Positions 55,937 to 64,000 of a stretch of 64,000 bases of DNA are shown here, one piece after another (the stretch's first letter is position 1; every line of letters starts with the position of its first letter). This DNA comes from Pseudomonadota bacterium. GTDB taxonomy: Bacteria; Pseudomonadota; Gammaproteobacteria; Steroidobacterales; Steroidobacteraceae. Made by a program: the position numbers and the translations under genes. The stretch is taken from contig JAKBWB010000003.1 in NCBI GenBank assembly GCA_021843755.1, positions 62,001 to 126,000 of the forward strand, written 5' to 3'. The notes under the pieces were generated by a model that did no database searches, was not told the DNA's origin, and saw nothing but the letters and a program-made list of their open reading frames with translations.

Positions 55937-56692
55937 CTAGGATGACTCCGCCGCGGCACGCGCGAGTGTCTCCTCCAGCGACTCGCCCGCGCCACGCAAT
56001 GCTGCAAGCTCCTCGGCCGACCAGACCCGCACGAGGCGCCCGGCAATCATCAGGCCGACCTGGCTCGCATGGCGCTCCAGGACATCGAGCGCGTGCGTGG
56101 CGAGCAGGATCGAGCTGTGGCCGGCCTCGACCCGAGCGTGCAAGTGCCGCTTCAGGCATGCCGCGCTCGAGGGATCGAGCCCATTGAATGCCTCATCGAG
56201 CACGATCAGGCGCGGCGCGCCGATCAGCGCCTGCAGCACCGCAAGCTTCTGTCGCGTCCCGAGCGAGTAGGTGTCCACGTACTGATCGAGGAGCGGCATG
56301 ACCGCGAAGCGCTCCGCCAACTCCAGCACTTCGGCATCGATGCTCCGCGTTCCCTTCGCTGCTGCATAGACCTCCAGACACTGCCGTCCGGTCAGCAGAC
56401 CGGGCAATCGCTCCGGTGCACAGGCGAAGCCGAGCACCCTCTTGGCGGTGCGCGCATCGGTCGCGAGCGACACCCCACCGAGTTCGATCCGGCCCGCCCA
56501 GGGCCGCAACAGTCCCGCGATGCAGTACAGCAGCGTCGACTTGCCGCTGCCGTTGGGACCGAGCAGCACGTACCACTGTCCAAGGCCGACCTCGATGCTC
56601 ACTTCGCGCAGTACCGGGTGCGCGCCGTAGCCGGCGCTCAAACCGCTGACGCGCAGCACCGGGGCCGTGGAACGCACCGCGGCGCCGCTCAT
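55937..56692 (-). CDS. ABC transporter ATP-binding protein
   Basis: A 251-residue ATPase. Walker A GPNGSGKST (~44), signature-like YSLGTRQKLAVLQALIG with the LSGGQ core replaced by SLGTRQK, Walker B LIVLDEAFNGLD, and His switch LATHALDVLE. The SLGTRQ variant is typical of ABC-2 type multidrug/antibiotic or Cu-processing exporters. It overlaps the upstream membrane gene by 4 bases (ATGA) and must function with it; the substrate is unknown. Confidence 0.87.
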   Translation of the reverse strand: MSGAAVRSTAPVLRVSGLSAGYGAHPVLREVSIEVGLGQWYVLLGPNGSGKSTLLYCIAGLLRPWAGRIELGGVSLATDARTAKRVLGFACAPERLPGLLTGRQCLEVYAAAKGTRSIDAEVLELAERFAVMPLLDQYVDTYSLGTRQKLAVLQALIGAPRLIVLDEAFNGLDPSSAACLKRHLHARVEAGHSSILLATHALDVLERHASQVGLMIAGRLVRVWSAEELAALRGAGESLEETLARAAAESS

Positions 56693-57741
56693 CCGCGCCA
56701 CCGGAATACCGCGCGCTCGGCCTTGGAGCGGGCGCGCAATGCCAGCGCGCTCACGGCCACGCCGAGCCCACCTGCCACGGCAAGCCAGAGCGCGGCGGCC
56801 AGCACGCCGATGCGCGCCGGCCCCGGGCCGCCGAGCGCATACGTCAAGACGATCAACACGGCGCAAGCGGCGGCGGTCGCGCCCAGCGCCCGCCGGCAGA
56901 GCGCGATCGCAAAGCGCACCGACCCGAGGGACGTCGGCGCGAGCCACCAGGATGCGGGGAAAGCGGTGCGCACGAGCGCGCGCAGCAGGTTCAACAAGTG
57001 CAGGATCAACAGCCAGACGAACACACTCGCCAGGACGTGCCCGACCGGCTCGTTCATGGGCACCGCCAACAGCAGCAGCCAGAGACTGTGGGCCCGGATA
57101 CTCGGACGATCCTTGAAGCGCGCCTCGGCGAGCGGCCAGCCCCCGAGCGGCGCCAACATCGCACGGGTGGCCCACCCGGACCGCGCAGGCTCGCTCGGCG
57201 AATAGCGCGAGCGCCGCCGCACCCGCGCGGCGGCCCGGCCGCGCCGCGCGCGCCACTCGCGCGCCGCGGCGATTGCGGCGGCAAGCGCCACGCCGATCAC
57301 CGCTCCGGCGGCAGCGGCCATGATGATGCGGGCGGGCATCCAAGCCGGCAGGCGCGCCAGAGCCGAGGCCAGCGCGAGCCACACGGCCGCCGTGAGCCCG
57401 AGCGCCACGGGCCCGCTCACGGCCCGGACCATCGCCGACACATCATTGGGGAGCGCGCCAAGCCAGCGGCGGTGAGCCTCGCGCGCGAGCCGCCGGTGGC
57501 GCCGCACCACCAACACGGTCGCAGTCAAGGCCGAGATCACCAGCACGAGCCGCGGTTCGCGGGCGGCGGACCCGATCGCCCGCGCCACGGCCCGCACGCG
57601 ACCGAGCGTCGCGAGCGCGGCGAGCGCGCCGAGTGCGGCAGGTCCGGCAAGCGGCCAGCGCCGCAGGACATTTCGCCCGGCCAGCCACGCGAGGCGAACC
57701 GACGGCCGTGCATCGAGCCAGGATCCTACGGCGTTGCGCAT
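56689..57741 (-). CDS. Multi-pass membrane protein, probable ABC transporter permease
   Basis: A 350-residue protein with about eight hydrophobic stretches, for example AAVWLALASALARLPAW, IIMAAAAGAVIGVALAAAIA, SVFVWLLILHLLNLLRALV and IGVLAAALWLAVAGGLGVAVSALAL, and an Arg-rich cytosolic loop between ~160 and 200. No known permease family is recognised from the sequence. Translational coupling to the ATPase gene is the main evidence that it is the transporter's membrane subunit. Confidence 0.65.
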   Translation of the reverse strand: MRNAVGSWLDARPSVRLAWLAGRNVLRRWPLAGPAALGALAALATLGRVRAVARAIGSAAREPRLVLVISALTATVLVVRRHRRLAREAHRRWLGALPNDVSAMVRAVSGPVALGLTAAVWLALASALARLPAWMPARIIMAAAAGAVIGVALAAAIAAAREWRARRGRAAARVRRRSRYSPSEPARSGWATRAMLAPLGGWPLAEARFKDRPSIRAHSLWLLLLAVPMNEPVGHVLASVFVWLLILHLLNLLRALVRTAFPASWWLAPTSLGSVRFAIALCRRALGATAAACAVLIVLTYALGGPGPARIGVLAAALWLAVAGGLGVAVSALALRARSKAERAVFRWRG

Positions 57742-58179
57742 GGCGCGTCACACGCAAGGACATCACCCGCGCAACAGGCCCGTTCGGCACCCGTGCCGCG
57801 CAGCCGCTCTGCGGCGCACCTGCGCCCCGGCCCGATGATCCGGCTTGCCCGCCTTCGCGCCGAGATGCCGGCGTGATCACGGACGGCACGCTCCATTACC
57901 GCTGACACCAACACCTCACTGCCGAATGATGCGCATCGGGACATTGGGGCGGACGGCGCCCGGGCGCGCTCGCAGCCTCCTTGCCGTAGTCTCATTCGAT
58001 CGATCCAGACTGCCCGCGCCGCGGATGCTCGCATGCGCCGCGGCCGGAATTGTCCCGCGCCATGCGGCGAAAACGCAAGCGCCAACGGCGCCTGCACCCC
58101 GGGACGCGCGCCGTAGCACCGGGCGGCGCCGTGTTGCCGACGTGTCGGCACACCGCTGCATGCGCCGCTCCTCGCGTCC
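57742..58179. other. Gap between the ABC permease and photolyase genes
   Basis: About 440 bases at the 5' side of the permease gene and 3' side of the photolyase gene. Open frames exist in several phases but none has a ribosome site, plausible composition or known motif. No repeat, RNA gene or strong hairpin with a T-run was seen. Confidence 0.4.
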
Positions 58180-59493
58180 TCACGCGCGTCGCCGCATTGC
58201 CTCGAATACCGCCAGGGCGCGCTTGCGCGCCTCACTGTGCAGGATGATGGGGCGCGGGTAGCTCTCGCCCAGGCTGATGCCGGCGGCCGCCAACATCCCG
58301 GCCGCGGCGGTCCATGGTTCGTGGATGAGCGGCGCTGCCAGCGCGCGCAGCTCCGGAATCCATTTGCGCAGATATGCCCCGTCGGGATCGAACCGCCGGC
58401 TCTGCGCGACCGGATTGAAGATGCGGAAATACGGCGCGGCATCCACACCGCAGCCGCTCACCCACTGCCAGTTGAGCGCATTGTTCGCCCTGTCGGCATC
58501 GACGAGCGTGTCCCAGAACCACGCTTCACCATGCTGCCAGGCGATGAGCAGGTCCTTGACGAGAAACGATCCGACGATCATGCGCAGGCGATTGCGCAGC
58601 CAGCCCGTCTGCCACAGCTCGCGCAGAAAGCCCGCGCCGGTCAGCTCGATCCGTCCTCCCGCCGGTCCGCGCAGGAACGCGTGCCAGACCTGTCGCACCC
58701 TGATCTCCCCGAAGCGCAGGTGCGGCGAGAGGCGTGAAGTGCCCTCGAGCGCCGGAAAATCACGGGTGCCGCGATAGTCGGCCGATTGCCCGCGCAGGAA
58801 GGCGCGCAGCCGAGCCGCCGCGCCGCGCTCCCCGGGCAGCCACAGGCGCGCGAACTGCGCGTCCCAGCCCGTGCGCGGCAACAGACCCCACGCCTCGATG
58901 CGCTCGCCCGCCACCGGAGCGCCGTAACCCGGCAATGCACGCGGCGCGGACAGTGGCGCGGTCGGCTCCAGGCGCTGCAGGCGATTCCAGAACGGCGTGA
59001 AGATCCGAAACGGCCCGCCGCCGCCGGCAAGGAGCGCATCCGGCTCGGCGAGCATGCCCCCGGCACAGCGCTCGAAGGCGACGCCGGCGGGGCGCAGCGC
59101 GGTCTCCAGAGCCGCATCCGCCGCATCGACGAGCGGATCGTAGGTGCGATTGCAGAAGATACGTGCTGCGCCCGTCGAGGCGATCAGATCCTGCAGCACA
59201 TCAACCGCGCGCCCGCTGCGCAGCAGCAGCCTCGGCGCCGGGCCGACACCGGTCCCGAGCGCATCGAACGAAGCGGCCAAGGCGATCAGGCGGTGGTGTA
59301 GCCACCACCGGGCAGCGCCCGCGAGCGCGCGGCCGGCGCTCGGGCCGTCATCGAGGATGTAGAGCGGTATGACCGGCCGAGCGGATGCGGCCGCCGCGGC
59401 AAGCGCCGGATTGTCGCGCAGACGCAGATCGTTGCGCAGCCACACCACAACCGGGCGTGCCGCCGGCTCGGACGATACGCGTGATTTGCGCAT
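58180..59493 (-). CDS. phrB: DNA photolyase/cryptochrome-family protein with an internal deletion
   Basis: A 437-residue CPD-photolyase-like protein. The antenna domain (VVVWLRNDLRLRDNPAL to about residue 200) and FAD domain (GTSRLSPHLRFGEI, NALNWQWVSGCGVDAAPYFRIFNP, YLRKWIPEL) are clear. However GAGFLREL runs directly into WQTGWLRNRLRMI at residue ~291-294. Normal photolyases have about 58 residues there (IWREF...GYPIVDA-MREL), including FAD and DNA contacts. The in-frame loss, between two REL-like sequences, makes activity doubtful. Start 59493; an ATG 6 bases earlier is also possible. Confidence 0.85.
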   Translation of the reverse strand: MRKSRVSSEPAARPVVVWLRNDLRLRDNPALAAAAASARPVIPLYILDDGPSAGRALAGAARWWLHHRLIALAASFDALGTGVGPAPRLLLRSGRAVDVLQDLIASTGAARIFCNRTYDPLVDAADAALETALRPAGVAFERCAGGMLAEPDALLAGGGGPFRIFTPFWNRLQRLEPTAPLSAPRALPGYGAPVAGERIEAWGLLPRTGWDAQFARLWLPGERGAAARLRAFLRGQSADYRGTRDFPALEGTSRLSPHLRFGEIRVRQVWHAFLRGPAGGRIELTGAGFLRELWQTGWLRNRLRMIVGSFLVKDLLIAWQHGEAWFWDTLVDADRANNALNWQWVSGCGVDAAPYFRIFNPVAQSRRFDPDGAYLRKWIPELRALAAPLIHEPWTAAAGMLAAAGISLGESYPRPIILHSEARKRALAVFEAMRRRA

Positions 59494-59673
59494 GATCATG
59501 AGCCTCGGCGACCGCGGCTCGAGCACGGATGGTCGTATCGCGCCGCGCGCAGTGTGCAATAGACCGTCCGGCCCTGTCGAGCGCAACGGCCTCTGCTATA
59601 GTAACGGCGGATTCAGCGCAAACGCCGCCGGGTTGGCGTGCACCGCACGTTCCTTCGGGGAGAACCAACGCGC

Positions 59674-60021
59674 ATGAACAGTCAGCCTCCGCAGCACGAC
59701 AGTCTGCCCGCAGCGTTCGATCGCAACCTCGGCAATATCACGTATGGCTTGTACTGTGGCGCCATCGTCTTCCCGGTGCTCGCCGTCGCCGCCTTGATCA
59801 TCGACTACATCAAGCGGCCCGAGGTCCGCGGCACGCTCCTGGACAGTCATTTCAACTGGCAGATCCGCACCTTCTGGTTCACGCTGCTGTGGACCGTGAT
59901 CGGCGGCGTGCTCTGCCTGGTTTTCATCGGCTGGGTGGTGCTCGCCGCGGCCGGCGTCTGGTACATCTACCGCGTGGTGAAAGGCTGGCTGCGTCTGAGC
60001 GAGGGCCGATCCGTCCCGTAG
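59674..60021 (+). CDS. Small membrane protein (DUF4870-like)
   Basis: A 115-residue protein: NLGNITYGLYCGAIVFPVLAVAALIIDYIKRPEVRGTLLDSHFNWQIRTFWFTLLWTVIGGVLCLVFIGWVVLAAAGVWYIYRVVKGWLRL. Three membrane helices with the SHFNWQIRTFWF amphipathic segment, a feature of DUF4870-type and related small envelope proteins. Start 59674 has GGGGAG 11 bases upstream. Inner membrane, function unknown. Confidence 0.78.
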   Translation: MNSQPPQHDSLPAAFDRNLGNITYGLYCGAIVFPVLAVAALIIDYIKRPEVRGTLLDSHFNWQIRTFWFTLLWTVIGGVLCLVFIGWVVLAAAGVWYIYRVVKGWLRLSEGRSVP

Positions 60022-60029
60022 GGGATCGG

Positions 60030-60857
60030 TCAGAACAACACTCCGAGCCCCGCGCCCGTGTAATTCGTGAAGCCGCCGAGGTTCCCCTGGACGCTCACGC
60101 CCTCTTCCAGATCCACCTCGAAATTACGGTTGATGAGATACTGAATGCCACCGTCCGCGTCGGTTCCCCAGCCTTGATGGTATCCCGATGACGACTGCGC
60201 GTAGATCTCCCCATAGAACTGGAAGCGCGGATTCCACAGCCAGGTCACCACCAGGTCGGGATTGAAGCTCGTGTAGCGCTGCCCGCCCGCGAGGGTGGGC
60301 TCGGTCTGCGACGAGACCCCCATCTGGAACGACACGCCGAGCGGACCGTTGGTGCTGTAGCTGACGATCGCATTGGCCGCACCCCCGACCCCATGGCTAC
60401 CGAACTCCGCGTCACCCGAGGGGAGCGTCGCCAGCGCTTCGGCGGTCCATTGCCAATGTTGGGTCGTGCCGAGCACGTGCTTGAAGCCGATGGTCGTGGC
60501 GCCGAAACCGCTCATCGCCGGCGGCTGGCCATTGACCGACAGATATTGGTAATTCGGCGGCAGCCAGACGAACTCCGACTGGTCCGGCAAGCCGAATCGC
60601 AGCTCGAGATTGGGCAGCGTATCGACGACCCCGCCCAGCAGACCGGGCAGATTGCCGGCGGTGACGCCCGCCTCCAGCACCGCTTTGCCGTCCGGCACCA
60701 CACAGCTGGAATCGGCGATCGTGGGGCGATCGAGCAGACCGAGCAGGCCCGAAGGACCTGCGCAGGGATTGACCACGTTGGCGGCCCGCGCCGCAGGGCA
60801 GCACGCTGGCGCGAGCGCGGCCAGCCCCAGAAGAATCACACCATACTGCTTATTCAA
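60030..60857 (-). CDS. Outer membrane beta-barrel transporter-like protein (TTG start)
   Basis: A 275-residue exported barrel protein. Start TTG 60857 is set by an AGGAGGA site 6 bases upstream and gives a signal peptide (NKQYGVILLGLAALAPACCPAARAA). The mature part is rich in alternating strands: VPDGKAVLEAGVTAG, NLELRFGLPDQSEFVWLPP, GATTIGFKHVLG, LGVSFQMGVSS, PDLVVTWLWNPRFQFYGEIY and GVSVQGNLGGFTNYTGAGLGVLF. It resembles the phenol/toluene-type MetA-pathway outer membrane transporters, but no substrate can be named. Confidence 0.7.
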   Translation of the reverse strand: MNKQYGVILLGLAALAPACCPAARAANVVNPCAGPSGLLGLLDRPTIADSSCVVPDGKAVLEAGVTAGNLPGLLGGVVDTLPNLELRFGLPDQSEFVWLPPNYQYLSVNGQPPAMSGFGATTIGFKHVLGTTQHWQWTAEALATLPSGDAEFGSHGVGGAANAIVSYSTNGPLGVSFQMGVSSQTEPTLAGGQRYTSFNPDLVVTWLWNPRFQFYGEIYAQSSSGYHQGWGTDADGGIQYLINRNFEVDLEEGVSVQGNLGGFTNYTGAGLGVLF

Positions 60858-60952
60858 GCGCTGTCCTCCTGCGTTTGAATCAGCGGGGGATGGTGTCGAC
60901 GCCTGCGCGCGCACCCCGCCGACCGTGCCACCTCGGCAAGGCTCGCGCGCTC

Positions 60953-61471
60953 TCAAATCACCGTCATGGGAATGCCGGCGAGGTAGTCCCGCTTGCCGAT
61001 CTCGACGCCGCAATGGCGAAGAATGCCGTATGCCGTGCTGATGTGAAAGTAAAAATTCGGCAGCACGAAATGATTGAGATAGTCCGCCCCGCGCATGCGC
61101 CCTTTGTTGTCGCGGCCCAGCGGGAATATGACCTCGCGGTCCGCCGAGGCGTCGATCGCGCCCGCCGGCAGGGTCCTGACGAAGGCAATCGTCCGGGCGA
61201 TGCGCGCCTTGAGCTGCTCGAAGGTCTGCTCGGTGTCCTCGTGCGTCGGCGGCTCGATGCCGGCGAGGCGCGCGCCGCCATTCTTGGCCGAATCGCACGC
61301 AATCTGCACCTGCCGGGTCAGCGGAAACATGTCCGGATACAGGCGCGCCTGCAGCAGCACGGCCGGGTCGATCTTTTTCGCCGCAGCGTATGCTTCAGCC
61401 TTATCGAGCAACCCCGAGAGCGCGTTGAGACCGATCTCGAAGCTTGGTACGGCTGCGCTGGACATCGACAT
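60953..61471 (-). CDS. DUF1993 family protein
   Basis: A 172-residue soluble helical protein. Characteristic segments: LLQARLYPDMFPLTRQVQIACDSAKNGGARLAGIEPPTHEDTEQTFEQLKARIARTIAFVR and DYLNHFVLPNFYFHISTAYGILRHCGVEIGKRDYLA. The HFVLPNFYFHISTAYGILRH stretch is the family signature and includes two His that could bind metal, as in DinB-like four-helix proteins. Start 61471 has GAGG 7 bases upstream. Function unknown. Confidence 0.85.
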   Translation of the reverse strand: MSMSSAAVPSFEIGLNALSGLLDKAEAYAAAKKIDPAVLLQARLYPDMFPLTRQVQIACDSAKNGGARLAGIEPPTHEDTEQTFEQLKARIARTIAFVRTLPAGAIDASADREVIFPLGRDNKGRMRGADYLNHFVLPNFYFHISTAYGILRHCGVEIGKRDYLAGIPMTVI

Positions 61472-61687
61472 GAGCACGCCTCGTTGCAAGTGTTCGGACC
61501 ATGCGGCCATTAGACCAGCAGGGCCGCCGACGGGTCAACGGTCCGCCGCGCCGCACGGGTCAGACATGCGCCGCGAGCCGCCGTTCACCCGAGCTGCTCG
61601 GGGTGACCCCGTCCATACTTGCGAGCGCATCCGACCGGCGGCCCGAGGAGCCGCGCCATGACCCATCGCGGCGCGGCATCCCATCCG
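61472..61687. other. Gap upstream of the DUF1993 gene
   Basis: About 215 bases with no convincing gene. A CCGAGCTGCTCGG palindrome near 61593 has no T-run. Likely holds the promoter of the DUF1993 gene; nothing specific was recognised. Confidence 0.35.
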
Positions 61688-62413
61688 CTACGGCACTGTC
61701 ACGCCCGCGGCCTGGCAGGCAAGCATCTGAATGACGCCGCTCGGATGCTGGCGCTCGGTGGCGAGCTTGCCCACGGTCCGCTCGCGCAAGCCCGGGATCA
61801 GCGCGTGCTGGGAGCCGCCGGCATTTTCCGATGAGCTCCGCGAGCCCGCCCTCGTGCGGCGCGGCTGCGCTTGTCCAGCCTGCGTCGCTCGCCATCTGGG
61901 CTGGTGCGTAGGTCCGGGCTCGATCCGCTCGTCCACGAGCGCATCGAGCAGAAACTCCGCGCGCACACGCCCGAATTGCTTCTCCCAACGCCACCGATCG
62001 AACATGCGGTAATCCATCTCGATGCCACGCAACTCCCGGCGACCGGCGATGCTCCGCATCTGATAGCCTTCCGTGCACGAGCGCGTGATCTGCCGCAGGC
62101 GTAGCCTCCCCTGCGCAAGGCGGGCCGGCTGCTCATGCAGGTCATCGCTCACCCGGCGGCCCTCGAGCGCCGTCCGGCGGTGCTCGAAGCGCCGCTTGTC
62201 TATGAGCCGGCCCTTGCCTTTGCGGCAGGTAAGGATAAATTGTCCGAGGCGGACTCGGCCAACAGGCTGCAAAGGAGCCTCTGCGGAGCCTTGAATTGTG
62301 AAAGCCGAATACCACTCGAACCGGCAGTGTCCGTGCGCAGGATTCCCGGTCTGACGACCGTATTCGGTCACGTGCAACCCTCTCGACAGCCCTTGAGCGA
62401 TATACGCGGCCAT
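61688..62413 (-). CDS. Hypothetical protein, unknown family
   Basis: A 241-residue open frame starting MAAYIAQGLSRGLHVTEYGRQTG. The first ~170 residues look protein-like: CRFEWYSAFTIQGSAEAPLQPVGRVRLGQFILTCR, RLIDKRRFEHRRTALEGRRVSDDLHEQ, and LRGIEMDYRMFDRWRWEKQFGRVRAEFLLDALVDERIEPG. The final ~70 residues are Gln/Arg/Ser-rich and may be non-coding. Its ATG shares the CATG at 62411-62414 with the divergent ClC gene, so one of the two starts is probably wrong. No domain is recognised. Confidence 0.35.
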   Translation of the reverse strand: MAAYIAQGLSRGLHVTEYGRQTGNPAHGHCRFEWYSAFTIQGSAEAPLQPVGRVRLGQFILTCRKGKGRLIDKRRFEHRRTALEGRRVSDDLHEQPARLAQGRLRLRQITRSCTEGYQMRSIAGRRELRGIEMDYRMFDRWRWEKQFGRVRAEFLLDALVDERIEPGPTHQPRWRATQAGQAQPRRTRAGSRSSSENAGGSQHALIPGLRERTVGKLATERQHPSGVIQMLACQAAGVTVP

Positions 62414-63761
62414 GGTGAGTACTCAAACTCCGCCGATTGACGATCGCGATGTCATACCGTCCACGCTTCATCACCCAGGAGCGGCACGGTTTTGGCTGGC
62501 GGTGGTGTTGACCGGTATCGCCACGGGAATTGGCGCCGCAATACTCACGAGCATCCTGGAGGTTGTACAGTACATCTCATGGGGTGGGTCGCCGACCGAT
62601 GTGCTCGAGGCGGCTCAGCACGCCACCCCGTGGAGGCATATCGTCGTTCTCCTCGGCGCCGCCCTGGTCACCGGCGTGGGACAGAAGCTGCTGAAGCGTC
62701 TCTCCAGTGGCAACGGCATCGATACGACACAGGCCATCTGGTTCCAGGCCGGTCGAATGCCGACGCTGCTGACTTTGGGGAGTGCGCTGCTGTCGGTGAT
62801 CATCGTCGGCATGGGAGTGTCTCTGGGCCGAGAAGGCGCGCCCAAACAGGCCGGGGCGGTGTTCGCCAATCTCGTTTCCGACAGGGAAGGGTTGCCGGAT
62901 GAGCAGCGCCGCCTCCTGGTGGCGTGCGGCGCCGGAGCCGGCATGGGCGCGGCGTACGGCGTCCCGCTGGGCGGGGCGTTGTTCGCGTTGGAGGTGATGC
63001 GCGGCAAGCTGGCCCTGCGGTACGTTTTGCCCGCGCTGTTCACGTCACTGATAGCGGTGGGAGTCTCCTGGCTCGCCCTGCCCGATGCGCCGACCTACGT
63101 CATTCCGTCATATGCAATATCCGCCTCGGTCATGTTGTGGGCGCTGTTCGCAGGTCCGATCGCGGGCCTCGCTTCCGTCGGATACGTACGCATGGTTACC
63201 TGGGCCGATCGCCACAGACCGCAGGGCTGGCAGCGATACACGCTACCTGTGATCATCATGACGTCGCTCGGCGTCGTCTCGATCTGGTTTCCACAAATAC
63301 TCGGCAACGGCAAGGACGTGTCGGAGCTGGCGTTCACCGGCAAAGTCGCTCCTGTACTTTTTTTGACACTGCTGTTGTTGAAGCCTGCCGCAACGCTCTT
63401 GTGCATGCGCAGCGGCGCGCCGGGCGGCATGTTTACGCCGTCTCTGACGGCCGGCGCGATGTTGGGCGGCGTTCTGGGGCACGCGTGGTCGTATTTATGG
63501 CCTGGAGTTCCGCCAGGCTTGTTCGCCCTGCTCGGCGCGGGCGCGGTGCTGGCGGCGACGACGCAGGGCCCGATCTCCGCGGTCGTGCTGATGCTGGAGC
63601 TGACGGGCCGGGATCGCTCCTTTATTCTCCCGCTCTTGCTGATTGTTTTCACCGCGACCATCGTGTCGCGATCGATCGAGCCCAGATCGATCTACGACGC
63701 GCGTCTGAGCGATGCACAGCTTCGGGAGCGCCAGCGCCTGCGCGACCTCCCGCCTCACTAG
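62412..63761 (+). CDS. ClC-type chloride channel/antiporter with variant selectivity motifs
   Basis: A 449-residue membrane protein with the ClC repeat layout. The gating-glutamate motif is GREGAPKQAGA (usually GREGP), and GGMFTPSLTAGAMLG corresponds to GxFxP. At the first selectivity loop, normally GSGIP with the anion-contacting Ser, the sequence reads GNGIDTTQAI, with Asn and Asp instead. That places it outside the canonical Cl-/H+ exchangers; anion preference is uncertain. The last ~30 residues lack CBS domains. The ATG has no strong ribosome site. Confidence 0.85.
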   Translation: MVSTQTPPIDDRDVIPSTLHHPGAARFWLAVVLTGIATGIGAAILTSILEVVQYISWGGSPTDVLEAAQHATPWRHIVVLLGAALVTGVGQKLLKRLSSGNGIDTTQAIWFQAGRMPTLLTLGSALLSVIIVGMGVSLGREGAPKQAGAVFANLVSDREGLPDEQRRLLVACGAGAGMGAAYGVPLGGALFALEVMRGKLALRYVLPALFTSLIAVGVSWLALPDAPTYVIPSYAISASVMLWALFAGPIAGLASVGYVRMVTWADRHRPQGWQRYTLPVIIMTSLGVVSIWFPQILGNGKDVSELAFTGKVAPVLFLTLLLLKPAATLLCMRSGAPGGMFTPSLTAGAMLGGVLGHAWSYLWPGVPPGLFALLGAGAVLAATTQGPISAVVLMLELTGRDRSFILPLLLIVFTATIVSRSIEPRSIYDARLSDAQLRERQRLRDLPPH

Positions 63762-64000
63762 CAGCATGACACGCAACTGACGCAACAGGCGTGAAGAAGC
63801 CGGTGCGCCGCGGCGCACCAACAGCCTCTCGAGCCGCTCGACAGCGAAGAGCCGGCACCACCCCGCCGGCCGCACTGCGCCGAGCCAGGCTCCCCGCGGC
63901 AGCTCCCGCCGGATCGCGAGCACCCGAGGGGAGCGGCGCGCGCCGAGCGGCAGACCCGGGCGAAAGAAGGCCCTGGCGGGCGATACACGGCGCTGCGCGC
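63762..64000. other. 3' edge of the window
   Basis: About 240 bases after the ClC gene. On the minus strand a frame is open from the window edge through this region, and could be the end of a gene lying beyond the window, but no family motif was recognised. No terminator for the ClC gene with a clear T-run was seen. Confidence 0.3.

Overview
The window is GC-rich, tightly packed chromosomal DNA with long open frames on both strands. Gene content (an E. coli-type icd, gamma-glutamylation-type putrescine genes, cydABX-cydDC, ubiTUV, a [4Fe-4S]-type Fnr, a PlpD-like patatin autotransporter) points to a high-GC gammaproteobacterium able to live at low oxygen. A species cannot be named from the sequence. 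No rRNA, tRNA or CRISPR array was recognised.

Layout. 1-8.8 kb: 3' end of ppc, an acetyltransferase, a SYLF protein, a tandem pair of uncharacterised secreted four-cysteine proteins (a third paralogue lies at 28.6 kb), msrA, a patatin/beta-barrel protein, a TPR protein and a 3-hydroxyisobutyrate dehydrogenase-like enzyme. 8.8-21.3 kb: amino-acid and amine metabolism, with a pirin, a threonine/serine dehydratase, an agmatine deiminase coupled to an APC permease, icd, a Nudix hydrolase, a methionine-type aminotransferase, polyphosphate glucokinase and a puuA-puuD/puuB putrescine catabolic set. 21.3-30.8 kb: asd behind a hairpin-rich leader that ends in an intrinsic terminator, a frameshifted HD-GYP gene, rlmKL, sodB and a carboxylesterase.

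30.8-38.7 kb is a low-oxygen block. An fnr gene sits among ubiT, ubiV, ubiU and ubiD (oxygen-independent ubiquinone synthesis), a cysteine desulfhydrase-like gene and a B12/radical SAM gene. Three FNR-type boxes lie in the intergenic spaces, and three of the promoters they could serve have the same box-to-minus-10 spacing. 43.0-49.6 kb holds a five-gene cytochrome bd operon (cydA-cydB-cydX-cydD-cydC).

Between these two blocks an RND efflux pump gene has been destroyed. Its largest remnant is interrupted by a complete Tn5/IS50-like element (39922-42897) with 19-bp inverted ends and a perfect 9-bp target duplication. The element carries two passengers besides its DDE transposase: a DUF4338 (DruA-like) gene and a small recombinase-N-terminus-like gene. 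A C13-A8-G5 homopolymer block marks the far edge of the pump remnant.

49.9-63.8 kb: a SPOR lipoprotein, a marR-emrA-emrB-outer membrane channel efflux operon, a small DksA-type zinc-finger protein, an ABC ATPase with a membrane partner, a photolyase with an internal deletion, several small membrane or envelope proteins and a divergent ClC-type channel.
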